Position numbers and translations under genes: made by a program. Below are positions 43,479 to 52,232 of a stretch of 64,000 nucleotides of DNA, one piece after another; the stretch's first letter is position 1, and each line of letters begins with the position of its first letter. This stretch comes from Thermogladius sp023256015. Its GTDB lineage: Archaea; Thermoproteota; Thermoprotei_A; Sulfolobales; Desulfurococcaceae. The notes beneath the pieces are model-generated. The model saw only the letters and a list, made by a program, of their open reading frames with translations. It was not told the origin of the DNA and did no database searches. Location of the stretch: positions 992,001-1,056,000 of the forward strand of contig NZ_CP151274.1 in assembly GCF_051131135.1 (NCBI RefSeq), read 5' to 3'.

Positions 43479-44597
43479 ATGTACCCGAGGGACCTGCCTC
43501 TACTCGTTGTAGCGGTACTGTTGGTCGCGGCGTTCCTAGCCCCTTATCTAGGCCTCCCGCCCTTCGCTCTAAGCCTTGTCGCCGGCTACTCAATGTACCC
43601 CTCTCTCAAGCCGGGCGACTTGGTCTTGAGCACCGCCGTCTGGCTGGCGGGCTTCTCGAAGGGCGACGTAGTGATCTACTGCACAGGCTTATTCCACTGC
43701 GTGGTGCACAGGGTCGTGGAAGTAGCCGGAGGCGCTGTCGTGACTAAGGGGGACTTCAACCCGGCCCCAGACCCTCCCGTCCCGGAGACGGCTGTCAAGT
43801 ACAGAGAGGTCCTCGCAATACCGCTGGAGGTGTGGCTCCCGCTGGCGGTGATACTGATGACCTCGCTGTTCGTACCCCTCTGGGACCTGAGGCGACTCTT
43901 CCAGCCCCTACACTTAGAGACCACCTTGTTCGCCCTGTTCGTAACGCTCTACGCCGTGTTCACAGCCCTCTACGTGGTGGGCCAGCCGCCCTATAGAACC
44001 GTCCTCCAAGCCCCCAGCGTTGAGCTCGCGGGCTACGAGATCTCCGGGGACTACACGGCTCTCACACTGGACTACTCGACCTACAACACCAGTATAGCCG
44101 GCGTCTCCAGCTGTAGTGTTGTAAGCCCTGCCGGTCTCTACCCCTGCACCTTCGCAGAGGTGGTCAACGGTAGCAGGGTGGTAATCGGTGTACCATCATT
44201 CTTGTACAAGAAGCTCTTTCAGGCCGGGGTGAACTACTTCTACGTGAACCTGACCGCGAAGCTCGACAGAGGCCTCCTCATAGGCTACTACCCGGTACAC
44301 TTCACTCTACGCAAGCCGGCGGTGAAGGTGGAGGGCTGTACCCTGCTCGTCGAGAACACCCTGCCCTTCCCCCTCGAGAACGTCTCGGTGAGAGTCACTT
44401 ACGTGAACTCTACGTGGGTCGGCCTAGTGAACGTCGTGCACAGCCGGGATGAGTCCTTTGACGTGACAGTAGAGCCGATGGAGACGTACAGGCTGGAGCT
44501 CCAGGGGGTATTCGACTACGCGTATGTAAGAGTCTCCTACTACTACGGGAACGAGAGCGTGGTCTGGGTTGGGAGAGTCGAGCCCTGTAGTCGGTGA
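43479..44597 (+). CDS. Signal peptidase I (S26B, SipW-like) with large outer domain
   Basis: 372 aa, ATG start. N-terminal helix, then AGYSMYPSLKPGDLVL with catalytic Ser38 and CVVHRVV with His77 in place of Lys (archaeal/ER type), and VVTKGDFNPAPDP. Two further helices (115-160) are followed by about 200 residues of beta-rich, N-glycosylation-sequon-containing outer domain (NYFYVNLTAKL, NVSVRVTYVNSTW) that ordinary archaeal signal peptidases lack. It probably cleaves the neighbouring secreted protein; the extra domain may help assembly. Confidence 0.82.
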   Translation: MYPRDLPLLVVAVLLVAAFLAPYLGLPPFALSLVAGYSMYPSLKPGDLVLSTAVWLAGFSKGDVVIYCTGLFHCVVHRVVEVAGGAVVTKGDFNPAPDPPVPETAVKYREVLAIPLEVWLPLAVILMTSLFVPLWDLRRLFQPLHLETTLFALFVTLYAVFTALYVVGQPPYRTVLQAPSVELAGYEISGDYTALTLDYSTYNTSIAGVSSCSVVSPAGLYPCTFAEVVNGSRVVIGVPSFLYKKLFQAGVNYFYVNLTAKLDRGLLIGYYPVHFTLRKPAVKVEGCTLLVENTLPFPLENVSVRVTYVNSTWVGLVNVVHSRDESFDVTVEPMETYRLELQGVFDYAYVRVSYYYGNESVVWVGRVEPCSR

Positions 44598-45207
44598 GGG
44601 GGAGAGGTACGAGAAGGTCCACTACGTCACGGGGCTCCTCACCCTGTTCTACGGAGTCTACATGGTCCTCGCACTAGTGCTACCGCTCTACAGGGTCTAC
44701 GGGGTCCTCGACGGTCTGGTAGCGTTCTCCTACTACCGGGTCACCTACTTCGGCGCGCCGATAACGGTAGACGAGCTCGACAGAACGAGCTACATGGCCG
44801 CCCCCCTCGTCCTGTTTACCGTCTACATGGTGTTCAGCGGGGCCAACCTGCTGCTCGCCCTATTAGAGGGCGAGGACTACACTGTCCAGCTCAGGCTGTG
44901 CTTCACGGGAGGGCTGGTGGGCGCGGTCTCCTCGGCGGTGTTCCTGGGCCTCTACAGCTACTTCTTCACGAGGGCCCTCTCGACCCTGTCCTTCAGCCTA
45001 GACCACGTTACCTCGGCTGGGAGGCTGATACTGGGCTCGTCGAACGTGCAGCAATTCCCCTACACGGGCCTGCTGCTGAACCCGCTGGTACACCTAGTAC
45101 TGGCCTTGGCCACGCTCCTGTCCTCCACCCTGTCCACCCTACTCCACACAAGCCGCGGCTGGCCGCCGGAGCCCCACGAAGCAGAGGGCCCCAATCACGC
45201 TAGGTAG
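44569..45207 (+). CDS. Four-TM membrane protein of the TasA-like module
   Basis: 212 aa, TTG start inside the signal peptidase end. Four helices (about 20-42, 74-98, 110-135, 165-190) and a hydrophilic tail. Not recognised as a family. Translational overlap with the peptidase suggests a shared function in secretion or anchoring. Its end overlaps the convergent permease by 8 bases. Confidence 0.65.
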   Translation: MGESSPVVGEGERYEKVHYVTGLLTLFYGVYMVLALVLPLYRVYGVLDGLVAFSYYRVTYFGAPITVDELDRTSYMAAPLVLFTVYMVFSGANLLLALLEGEDYTVQLRLCFTGGLVGAVSSAVFLGLYSYFFTRALSTLSFSLDHVTSAGRLILGSSNVQQFPYTGLLLNPLVHLVLALATLLSSTLSTLLHTSRGWPPEPHEAEGPNHAR

Positions 45208-46780
45208 TTACCGCCTCGGGGGCCCAGAACCTCTTCATCACCAGTAGCAGTGATACAAGCGCTAGCAGGCCTATGAAGGAGTTGGCGGCGACGTCTACGA
45301 GACTCACATTAGACCCGGAGTAGAGCAGCATGAACCAGCCCGAGGCGAAGCAGGCCGCGCCGACAGCGGTCTCGAAGACGCGCCTCTTGAAGGGCAGGCC
45401 CTCGTAGAAGCCGCCCCGGATCCAGGGCAGAACTGCGAGGGAGAGACCTGTCAACCAGACGAGTATACTGTAACTGAAGTCGAAGAGCTTCAGGAGAGAC
45501 GCGACTGGTATCAGGCCCTCCACGGTCAAGTAGCCTAGGAGGAGTCCCACCAGCCCAAACGAGAAGACAACGTTGTTAGCCACTATAGGCACGCCTCTGA
45601 CACCCGTCACCCTTGCCAGCGACGGGGGCGCCATTTTGTCGACCGCGAGTGCGTACAATATCCTAATAGCCGCTAGCCAGATTGTGTAGGCAGTGTTGAG
45701 GAACCACATGAAGGCCGCTAGTCCTGCCAGGAGTATCAAGTACTTGTCGCTGGTGAAGAGGGACAGGTACACGAAGATCGACGGGGGTACCAGGGGCGTC
45801 CCGCTGAGGCTCCCCAAGACTCCGCGGTAGGTGTAGTAGAGGTAGGAGTACGACGCGACGAAGCTTACCCCTAGCTTGGCCTCGACGACGAAGGGGACTA
45901 GGAGGTAGAGAGCGAAGACTGTAAGGAAGCCGAGCAGGTAGCCCCTCGTGTACGACTTCACCGGGTCTTCGACCTCGCCGGCTACGAAGCTGGCCGACTC
46001 CAGCCCCGCGTAAGCCCAGAGAGCGGCGACCATCATACCACCGGTAGCGGCCGCGAGAGGAGCCGGGGTTAGAGGGGTCACCCCTCTGACGGCCCCCTTC
46101 AATGCGGCGTTCTCGAGTAGCACGGGGTTTAAACCGGTCGCTCTAGCCCAGTTCTCGTAAATAGTGCCAGGGTCTGCGAGGTACAGGGCCACCGTGTACG
46201 CCAGCGTGATTAACAGCGGCGTTACCACTATTGGGGCTAGGACCCACTTCAGCCGCCTAGTCCTAACGCTCGCGAGGATGAATAGTGCCGCTACCACTAG
46301 TACGCCCAGGTAGAGCTCCGTCAAAGGCTGGTTTAACACCACGCCCAGGTCCACCAGGAGCTGGTCGCCGGAGGCGAGCCCAGCCAAGAGGACGTCCCCC
46401 GCCAGCGCCTTGAGCCCGTAGTAAACGAGGAAGCCTAGAGAGAGCAGACCACCGCTGGCGGCCATGTAGTACCAGATCGCGATGAAGGCCACGACGGGAG
46501 AGACGGCCCTGGATATCAGCACGTAGGGCGCGGCCGCCCTCTGGACGTTAAGCGCGACGTACATGAAGGCGAGGACCACGGGGACGTAGACCAGGCCAGC
46601 GAGGAGGTAGGCAAGTAGGTTCGAGCCCCCGTAGAGCCCGGGCGTACCCAGCATCTGGATTGTGAAGAAGGTGAAGCCCGAGGCTACGGGGTTGGCGACG
46701 ACCCAGAGGAAGACCTCGAACCAGCCGAGCCCCCGCTCGAGGGTGTAGACCTTCCACTTCTTGATCAAGAGCCTACCCAT
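45200..46780 (-). CDS. APC-superfamily amino-acid permease (second paralogue)
   Basis: 526 aa, ATG start, about 12 helices. It shares layout and several blocks with the permease at 1808-3427: VVANPVASGFTFFTIQMLG, WYYMAASGGLLSLGFLVYYGLKAL and ALWAYAGLESASFVAGEVEDPVKSY. Transcribed after TrpB2 (30 bases apart), so it may import tryptophan, indole-related compounds or serine; this is inference. Confidence 0.86.
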   Translation of the reverse strand: MGRLLIKKWKVYTLERGLGWFEVFLWVVANPVASGFTFFTIQMLGTPGLYGGSNLLAYLLAGLVYVPVVLAFMYVALNVQRAAAPYVLISRAVSPVVAFIAIWYYMAASGGLLSLGFLVYYGLKALAGDVLLAGLASGDQLLVDLGVVLNQPLTELYLGVLVVAALFILASVRTRRLKWVLAPIVVTPLLITLAYTVALYLADPGTIYENWARATGLNPVLLENAALKGAVRGVTPLTPAPLAAATGGMMVAALWAYAGLESASFVAGEVEDPVKSYTRGYLLGFLTVFALYLLVPFVVEAKLGVSFVASYSYLYYTYRGVLGSLSGTPLVPPSIFVYLSLFTSDKYLILLAGLAAFMWFLNTAYTIWLAAIRILYALAVDKMAPPSLARVTGVRGVPIVANNVVFSFGLVGLLLGYLTVEGLIPVASLLKLFDFSYSILVWLTGLSLAVLPWIRGGFYEGLPFKRRVFETAVGAACFASGWFMLLYSGSNVSLVDVAANSFIGLLALVSLLLVMKRFWAPEAVTT

Positions 46781-46810
46781 GTTGTTTTTCCTGTTCCTAA
46801 AAAATAAAAA

Positions 46811-48124
46811 TTACGTGTCCGGCAGGGCGTTGTAGAGGTACTCCTCGTACCCCTTTAAGTCGAGTAGCCCGTGCCCGCTGAGGTTGAAGACTATGACGGG
46901 TCTCTCGCAGGACCCTCTGTACTTCCTCGCTATGTCTATCACGGCCTTCACGGCGTGGGCGCTCTCCGGGGCGGGAACTACCCCCTGCAACCTCGCGAAC
47001 AGGACGCCGGCCTCGAACACCTCCCTCTGCCCGTACGCCACGGGCTCCACTAGCTTGTGGTTTACGAGTATGCTTAGCGACGGCGCCACCCCGTGGTACC
47101 TGAGCCCCCCGGCGTGTATGGGGGGCGGGACGAACTCGTGCCCGAGCGTGTGCATCTTCAACATCGGCGTCAGCCCGGCCGTGTCACCGAAGTCGTACCT
47201 GTATTCGCCTCTGGTCATGGACGGCACTGCTCTGGGCTCTACGGCCACGAACACGGCGCTCGTCTTCCCTCTAAGCCTGTAGTAGAGGAAGGGGTACGCC
47301 AGGCCGGCGTAGTTGCTCCCGCCGCCGACAGCCCCCACGACGTATGCCACGTCCTCGACTCCGACACCCAACTCCTCCAACTGCTTGACCGCCTCCTGCC
47401 CTATCACGGTCTGGTGTAGGAGGACGTGGTTGAGGACGCTTCCGAGGCTGTACTTGGCCTCTCCCCCGCTGTTGATGACGTCCTCTATGGCCTCCGATAT
47501 CGCGATGCCGAGGCTGCCCGGGTGGTCCGGGTTCTCCTGGAGCAGCTTCCTGCCGAAAGAGGTTACACTGGAGGGGCTGGGGTAGACCTCGGCCCCGTAG
47601 GTCTCCATCAGTATCCTCCTGAAGGGCTTCTGGTTGTAGCTCGCCCTCACCATGAAGACCCTTACCTTGATGCCCACTAGGCTACCGGCTAGAGATAGGG
47701 CGCTACCCCACTGCCCAGCGCCAGTCTCTGTACTGAGCCTCTTTACGCCCTCGAGCTTGTTGTAGAACGCCTGGGCTATCGCGGTGTTGAACTTGTGGGA
47801 GCCAGCAGGCAGGACCCCCTCGTACTTGAAGTATATCCTCGCGCACGTGTCGAGGTACTTCTCGAGGTTTCTCGCCCTTAGCAGCGGCGTTGGCCTCCCG
47901 GCTTGCAGGTAGTACTCGGAGAGCTCGTCGGGTATTTTGATGAACCTCTCGTCGCTGAACTCCTGCCTGACGAGTTCCCTGGCGAAGAGTGCGTGGAACA
48001 TCTCGGGTTTCACAACGGTTCCGTCCGGCAAGATGTAGGGGGATATCTTCTCCGGGAGGTCTGGGACTATGTTGTACCAGGTATTAGGTAGGAGGTCGGG
48101 TCTTTGGGAAGACCTTAACTCCAT
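46811..48124 (-). CDS. Tryptophan synthase beta-like protein TrpB2
   Basis: 437 aa, ATG start. PLP lysine in PAGSHKFNTAIAQ, TETGAGQWGSA, GGGSNYAG (phosphate loop) and the C-terminal LSGHGLLDLKGYEEYL. The N-terminal extension with NTWYNIVPDLP and the length mark the TrpB2 class, which is not tied to TrpA in an operon and can condense indole with serine or O-phosphoserine. No other trp gene is nearby, consistent with indole salvage. Confidence 0.9.
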   Translation of the reverse strand: MELRSSQRPDLLPNTWYNIVPDLPEKISPYILPDGTVVKPEMFHALFARELVRQEFSDERFIKIPDELSEYYLQAGRPTPLLRARNLEKYLDTCARIYFKYEGVLPAGSHKFNTAIAQAFYNKLEGVKRLSTETGAGQWGSALSLAGSLVGIKVRVFMVRASYNQKPFRRILMETYGAEVYPSPSSVTSFGRKLLQENPDHPGSLGIAISEAIEDVINSGGEAKYSLGSVLNHVLLHQTVIGQEAVKQLEELGVGVEDVAYVVGAVGGGSNYAGLAYPFLYYRLRGKTSAVFVAVEPRAVPSMTRGEYRYDFGDTAGLTPMLKMHTLGHEFVPPPIHAGGLRYHGVAPSLSILVNHKLVEPVAYGQREVFEAGVLFARLQGVVPAPESAHAVKAVIDIARKYRGSCERPVIVFNLSGHGLLDLKGYEEYLYNALPDT

Positions 48125-48226
48125 TCCAACATGGTCCCACCAATCCCATATCGGAGGCCCCCCTCAGTATAAAAGCTTTCACTTTATAGAGCCGCTCCGT
48201 GTATTAAAGCAGTAAGTGGTGTAAGT

Positions 48227-48637
48227 ATGGGAAAGTACGGCCTCTTGACCGAGAAGCAGTACGAGGTCTTGAAGCTGAGAGCCAAGGGTCTCACCCAGGC
48301 AGAGGTCGCTTCCAGGCTGGGGATGTCTAGGTCGGCGGTTGCTATCGCGGAGAAGAGGGCCCTCAGGAAGATAGAGCTCGCGGCCGAGACCCTCAGGGTC
48401 TACCGGGAGATCATGGCCGTGAAAGTGATAACGCTCGACGAGGGGGTTAGGCTAGTCGACGTACCCAGGACGGTCATCGACGAGGCAGACAAAGCGGGGG
48501 TCAAAGTCAAGGCGAACTTCGACTACATATTCGGGCTTCTACGTTTCAAGGCAGGCGCCGGCTACCCTAGGCTCAAGAAGAGGGTCAAGATCTACCTGAT
48601 GAGGGACGGGAGCATAGACGTGGAGGAGACCGGCTGA
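48227..48637 (+). CDS. Tfx-family DNA-binding regulator
   Basis: 136 aa, ATG start. N-terminal sigma-4-like HTH: LTEKQYEVLKLRAKGLTQAEVASRLGMSRSAVAIAEKRALRKI, then the Tfx C-terminal part with VYREIMAVKVITLDEGVRLVDVPRTVIDEADKAGVKVK in sequence. The family is archaeal and includes the Methanothermobacter Tfx regulator of the molybdenum formylmethanofuran dehydrogenase operon. Target here is unknown. Confidence 0.85.
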   Translation: MGKYGLLTEKQYEVLKLRAKGLTQAEVASRLGMSRSAVAIAEKRALRKIELAAETLRVYREIMAVKVITLDEGVRLVDVPRTVIDEADKAGVKVKANFDYIFGLLRFKAGAGYPRLKKRVKIYLMRDGSIDVEETG

Positions 48638-48665
48638 GGCCGTGTTCGGAGAGCCCGCTTGACCA

Positions 48666-48674
48666 GGTTTTTAA
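48666..48674 (+). promoter_or_regulatory. TATA-like box of AMP phosphorylase gene
   Basis: GTTTTTAAC lies about 38 bases before the GTG at 48711 and 55 before the ATG at 48729. Confidence 0.4.
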
Positions 48675-48728
48675 CCCCTTAAGGATATAGAATAGTATCT
48701 CCTACGGCCCGTGTTGAGGGTAGTAAGC

Positions 48729-50258
48729 ATGCTCGTATCCAAGGAGGTCAGGAATTTTACTGCGGGCGTGCTCGAGGTTTCCACGGGAAGTCCCCTTCTA
48801 GTCGTGAACGAGCAAGACGCTCTCGAGATGAGTTTAACACCCCACTCTAAGGTCCTCGTCAAGTACGAGGACAGAGAGGCCTACGCCACGGTTACGCTGA
48901 CCAAGACCATGGTGGCGAAGGGGAGGGTTCTCGCGTCTATCGAGCTGGCCGATAAGCTCGGCCTGAAAGAGGGCTACCCGGTTCAGGTCAAGCCCGCAGG
49001 CCTCCCCGGGTCGTACGCGTACCTGCTCAAGAGGATTCGGGGGGAGCGTCTGAGCTACAACGAGATGTACTCGATAATAAGAGACGTCGTGAACGGGGCA
49101 TACGGCGAGGCCGAGATAGCCGCTTTCTTGCTCAGCCAGCAGTTTTACGTCCTAGACGAGGACGAGCTCACGAGCCTGATAAAGGCCATGGTAGAGACAG
49201 GGGTGAAGATAAGCTTCGACGAGCCCGTCTTCGACGAGCACAGTATTGGCGGAGTCCCGGGGAACAGCAAGGTCGCGATGGTGGCGGTACCCATTGTCGC
49301 GTCGTTCGGCCTGCTCATCCCGAAGACTAGTAGCAGGGCTATAACCAGCCCGGCTGGCACGGCCGACACGATGGAGGTCCTAGCGAGAGTGGACTTCACA
49401 GCGGAAGAGATAAGAGAGCTCGCCAAGAAGACGAGAGGGCTCCTGGTCTGGGGCGGGAAGCTCAACCTGGCCCCAGCAGACGACATCTTCGTGAACGTGG
49501 AGAGGAAGCTTTCCATAGACCCGTGGCACCAGATGGTCGCGAGTATACTGAGCAAGAAGCTCGCGATGAGCGTCGAGTCCCTGGTGATAGACATTCCCGT
49601 CGGGAAGAAGGCGAAGATAGAGGAGCCGGGCCACGCAGACCAGCTGGCGGGCCTCTTCATAAGGCAGGCCGCGAAGCTCGGCATGAGGGTCAAGGTGGCC
49701 ATCACGTTCGGGGGGCAGCCCATAGGCATGAGCGTGGGGCCCGCCCTCGAGGCGAAGGAGGCGTTAGAGGCCCTGTTGAACAGGAGGGGCTCGAGGAGCC
49801 TCGTCGACAAGGCTGTCCTGATAGCCGGCTTGACCATGGAGTTGAGCGGTAAGGTGCCGCCTGGTCAGGGCGAGAGCTACGCAAGGGAGCTGTTCTCCTC
49901 GGGCAGGGCCTACGAGAAGTTCAAGGAGATAATCGAGGCCCAGGGCGGCAACCCCAACATTAAACCCGAGGAGGTCCCGCTTGGCAAGTACACTTACACG
50001 TTCAAGTCGCCTCTAGAGGGGGCGGTGACGTACATCGACAACGCGGCGGTAACCATGGTGGCTAGAGCGGCGGGGGCCCCGTTCGACAAGGGCGCCGGGG
50101 TACAGTTCCACGCGAAGGTGGGCTACAGGGTCAACAAGGGCGACCCCCTGTTCACCTTATACAGTAACAGCGAGAGCAGGCTCGAGGAGGCCATCTCGCT
50201 GGCGTCGAAGTACTCCCTTATAACCGTGGAGGGCATGTTACTGAAGACTCTCCCGTGA
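48729..50258 (+). CDS. deoA: AMP phosphorylase
   Basis: 509 aa from ATG 48729 (GAGGG upstream); GTG 48711 would add six residues. An N-terminal archaeal-specific domain of about 85 residues is followed by the phosphorylase core: FDEHSIGGVPGNSKVA, KTSSRAITSPAGTADTMEVL (phosphate site) and KAKIEEPGHADQLAG. These match archaeal AMP phosphorylase (DeoA homologue), which splits AMP with phosphate into adenine and ribose-1,5-bisphosphate, feeding the isomerase-RubisCO nucleotide salvage route. The isomerase and RubisCO are not in this window. Confidence 0.93.
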   Translation: MLVSKEVRNFTAGVLEVSTGSPLLVVNEQDALEMSLTPHSKVLVKYEDREAYATVTLTKTMVAKGRVLASIELADKLGLKEGYPVQVKPAGLPGSYAYLLKRIRGERLSYNEMYSIIRDVVNGAYGEAEIAAFLLSQQFYVLDEDELTSLIKAMVETGVKISFDEPVFDEHSIGGVPGNSKVAMVAVPIVASFGLLIPKTSSRAITSPAGTADTMEVLARVDFTAEEIRELAKKTRGLLVWGGKLNLAPADDIFVNVERKLSIDPWHQMVASILSKKLAMSVESLVIDIPVGKKAKIEEPGHADQLAGLFIRQAAKLGMRVKVAITFGGQPIGMSVGPALEAKEALEALLNRRGSRSLVDKAVLIAGLTMELSGKVPPGQGESYARELFSSGRAYEKFKEIIEAQGGNPNIKPEEVPLGKYTYTFKSPLEGAVTYIDNAAVTMVARAAGAPFDKGAGVQFHAKVGYRVNKGDPLFTLYSNSESRLEEAISLASKYSLITVEGMLLKTLP

Positions 50259-50328
50259 CCCCCAGCTCCGCTTAAAGCTTATTTCGTTCAACAGGGATTA
50301 GCCTCTCCAAGTGCAGAGGTGTACTCGC

Positions 50329-51696
50329 GTGTACGACGTAGTAGTGGTAGGTTCGGGGGTCGGCGGGCTGTACTCCTCGCTCGTGCTGGCCTCCAAGGGC
50401 TTCAAGGTAGCCCTCGTGGAGAGCAAGCCTAGGGGGAAGATCGGGGACAAGACCTGCGGCGACGCTATCGGGGTGCACCACTTTGAGCACATCGGGCTGC
50501 AGATCCCCGACAACGTGTTAGACCACAGGTATAGGGGTGTGAAGATAAAGAGCCCCAGCGAGGAGCACGAGATAATCGTCCCGGGAGAAGGGGTCAGCGT
50601 CAACAGGGTCGGGTTCGGGCAGTGGCTACTGAAGAACGCCCTAGACCGGGGTGTCGAGCTGTACGACGAGCACTTCCTGGTCGGCGTGGAGGTCAGGGAG
50701 GGGAGGGTGAGCAGCGTAAAGGTGAAGAAGACCGGGGGAGGGGTAGCCGACCTGAGGGCGAGGTTCTACATAGACGCGAGTGGCGCGAGGCCCGCTCTGA
50801 GGACCAGGCTACCCGAGGACTGGCCCATCGCCGAGAGGCCGTACGAGACGGACTTCAACCTGGCGTACAGGGAGGTCGTCGAGCTCGAGAGCGGGGTGAG
50901 CGAGGCGGACGTCCACTACGCCGTCATATACCTCAACACGAGAGTGGCCCCCGGCGGCTACTGGTGGATGTTCCCCAAGAACAGAGAGGGCACGGTGGTG
51001 AACGTCGGGCTCGGGGTGATAGGGGGGTCGGGGCTCAACCCGAGGCACAACTACGACAGGTACTTGAGGGAGAGGTTCAAGGGGAGGGTAGTCCACGCGG
51101 GGGGAGGTATTGTGCCGACGAGGAGACCCCTCCCAACAATGGTCTGGAGTAACGTGGGGAGCGTGGGGGACGCAGCGTACACCGTGAACCCAGTCCACGG
51201 AGGCGGGATAGGGTCGACTATGGAGGCCGCGAACATACTAGCAACACACCTGGCGAACGTCCTTGAGCAGGGGGAGCCGGACACGGGCAACATGTGGGAG
51301 GTGAACTTGAAGTACCTAGAAGCGTACGGGGTCAAACAGGCCAGCCTCGACGTCCTTCGCATGTACCTCCAGAGGCTGTCCAACGACGACTTCGACTGGA
51401 TAATAAGGAACAGGCTGGTAGACGGCTCGGCCGTATACGACATAGGCGTAAAGGGTAGCCTGGGGGACAGGGTCGTCAGCTCTGTCAGCACAGTGATCAA
51501 GCTCCTCGGGAGGCCTAGCCTGCTGGGGGAGCTGAGGATAGTCAGGAACTACATGAACAAGGTTACGACCTTGTACAGGGACGAGTACCCGAGGAGCCCC
51601 GAGGGGATTAGGAGCTGGGCGAGTAGAGTCGAGGAGCTGTTCGAGGAGTATGCGAGACTCATAGGGTTCGACAGGGGACCTAGAGTTAAATGGTGA
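50329..51696 (+). CDS. Geranylgeranyl reductase family flavoprotein
   Basis: 455 aa from GTG 50329, giving MYDVVVVGSGVGG, with GAGGTG upstream; GTG 50311 is the alternative. FAD motifs: VVVVGSGVGGLYSSLVLASKG, KPRGKIGDKTCGDAIG, YWWMFPKNREG and VGDAAYTVNPVHGGGIGSTMEAA. It fits digeranylgeranylglycerophospholipid reductases that saturate archaeal lipid chains. Its stop overlaps the DUF429 start. A shorter relative is at 57267. Confidence 0.85.
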   Translation: MYDVVVVGSGVGGLYSSLVLASKGFKVALVESKPRGKIGDKTCGDAIGVHHFEHIGLQIPDNVLDHRYRGVKIKSPSEEHEIIVPGEGVSVNRVGFGQWLLKNALDRGVELYDEHFLVGVEVREGRVSSVKVKKTGGGVADLRARFYIDASGARPALRTRLPEDWPIAERPYETDFNLAYREVVELESGVSEADVHYAVIYLNTRVAPGGYWWMFPKNREGTVVNVGLGVIGGSGLNPRHNYDRYLRERFKGRVVHAGGGIVPTRRPLPTMVWSNVGSVGDAAYTVNPVHGGGIGSTMEAANILATHLANVLEQGEPDTGNMWEVNLKYLEAYGVKQASLDVLRMYLQRLSNDDFDWIIRNRLVDGSAVYDIGVKGSLGDRVVSSVSTVIKLLGRPSLLGELRIVRNYMNKVTTLYRDEYPRSPEGIRSWASRVEELFEEYARLIGFDRGPRVKW

Positions 51697-52232
51697 CAGT
51701 AGCCGGCGTAGACCTGCGGGGGAGCGATCGAAGGCCCTCGGGCGTAGCGGTGATTTCGGGGAGGGACCTACGCGTCGAGTCGCTGTACAGCGACGAGGAG
51801 ATAGTAGACTTCCTCACGCGCCATAAAGCCCTGGTTGTCGCCATCGACTCCCCCCTCTCGCACAGCCCCTCCTACAGGCACGTCGACAGGGTTATGGTCA
51901 GGCTGGGCTTCAGGGTGCTCCCGCCTGGCTGGAGGGGCATGAGCATGCTCGTCGAGAGGGGGGTGAGGCTCGCCTCGCGCTTAAGCAGCATGGGCGTAGT
52001 CGTGCTCGAGACGCACCCCAGGAGCGCGCTCAAGTCGAGTAAGTGCCACGGCCTGGGCGAGCTGGCGTCAAGGCTAGGATTGGCCTTGCCTGGCAGGCTC
52101 ACGAGGGACGAGGAGGACGCTGTGGTAGCCTCGGCTGTGAGCCTTATGTACGTGGAGGGCGCAGTCGTCGAGGTAGAGGGCGTGGACGGCAGGATCTACC
52201 TGTTGCCCCCTGTATGCGGGGGCTCAGACTAG
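51690..52232 (+). CDS. DUF429-family RNase H-like protein
   Basis: 180 aa, ATG overlapping the previous stop. AGVDLRGSDRRPSGVAVISG, VVAIDSPLS, ETHPRSALKSS and DEEDAVVASAVSL are the DUF429 landmarks: the acidic residues arranged as in RNase H-like nucleases. Activity is not established. Convergent with the DHH gene, 9-base overlap. Confidence 0.8.
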   Translation: MVTVAGVDLRGSDRRPSGVAVISGRDLRVESLYSDEEIVDFLTRHKALVVAIDSPLSHSPSYRHVDRVMVRLGFRVLPPGWRGMSMLVERGVRLASRLSSMGVVVLETHPRSALKSSKCHGLGELASRLGLALPGRLTRDEEDAVVASAVSLMYVEGAVVEVEGVDGRIYLLPPVCGGSD

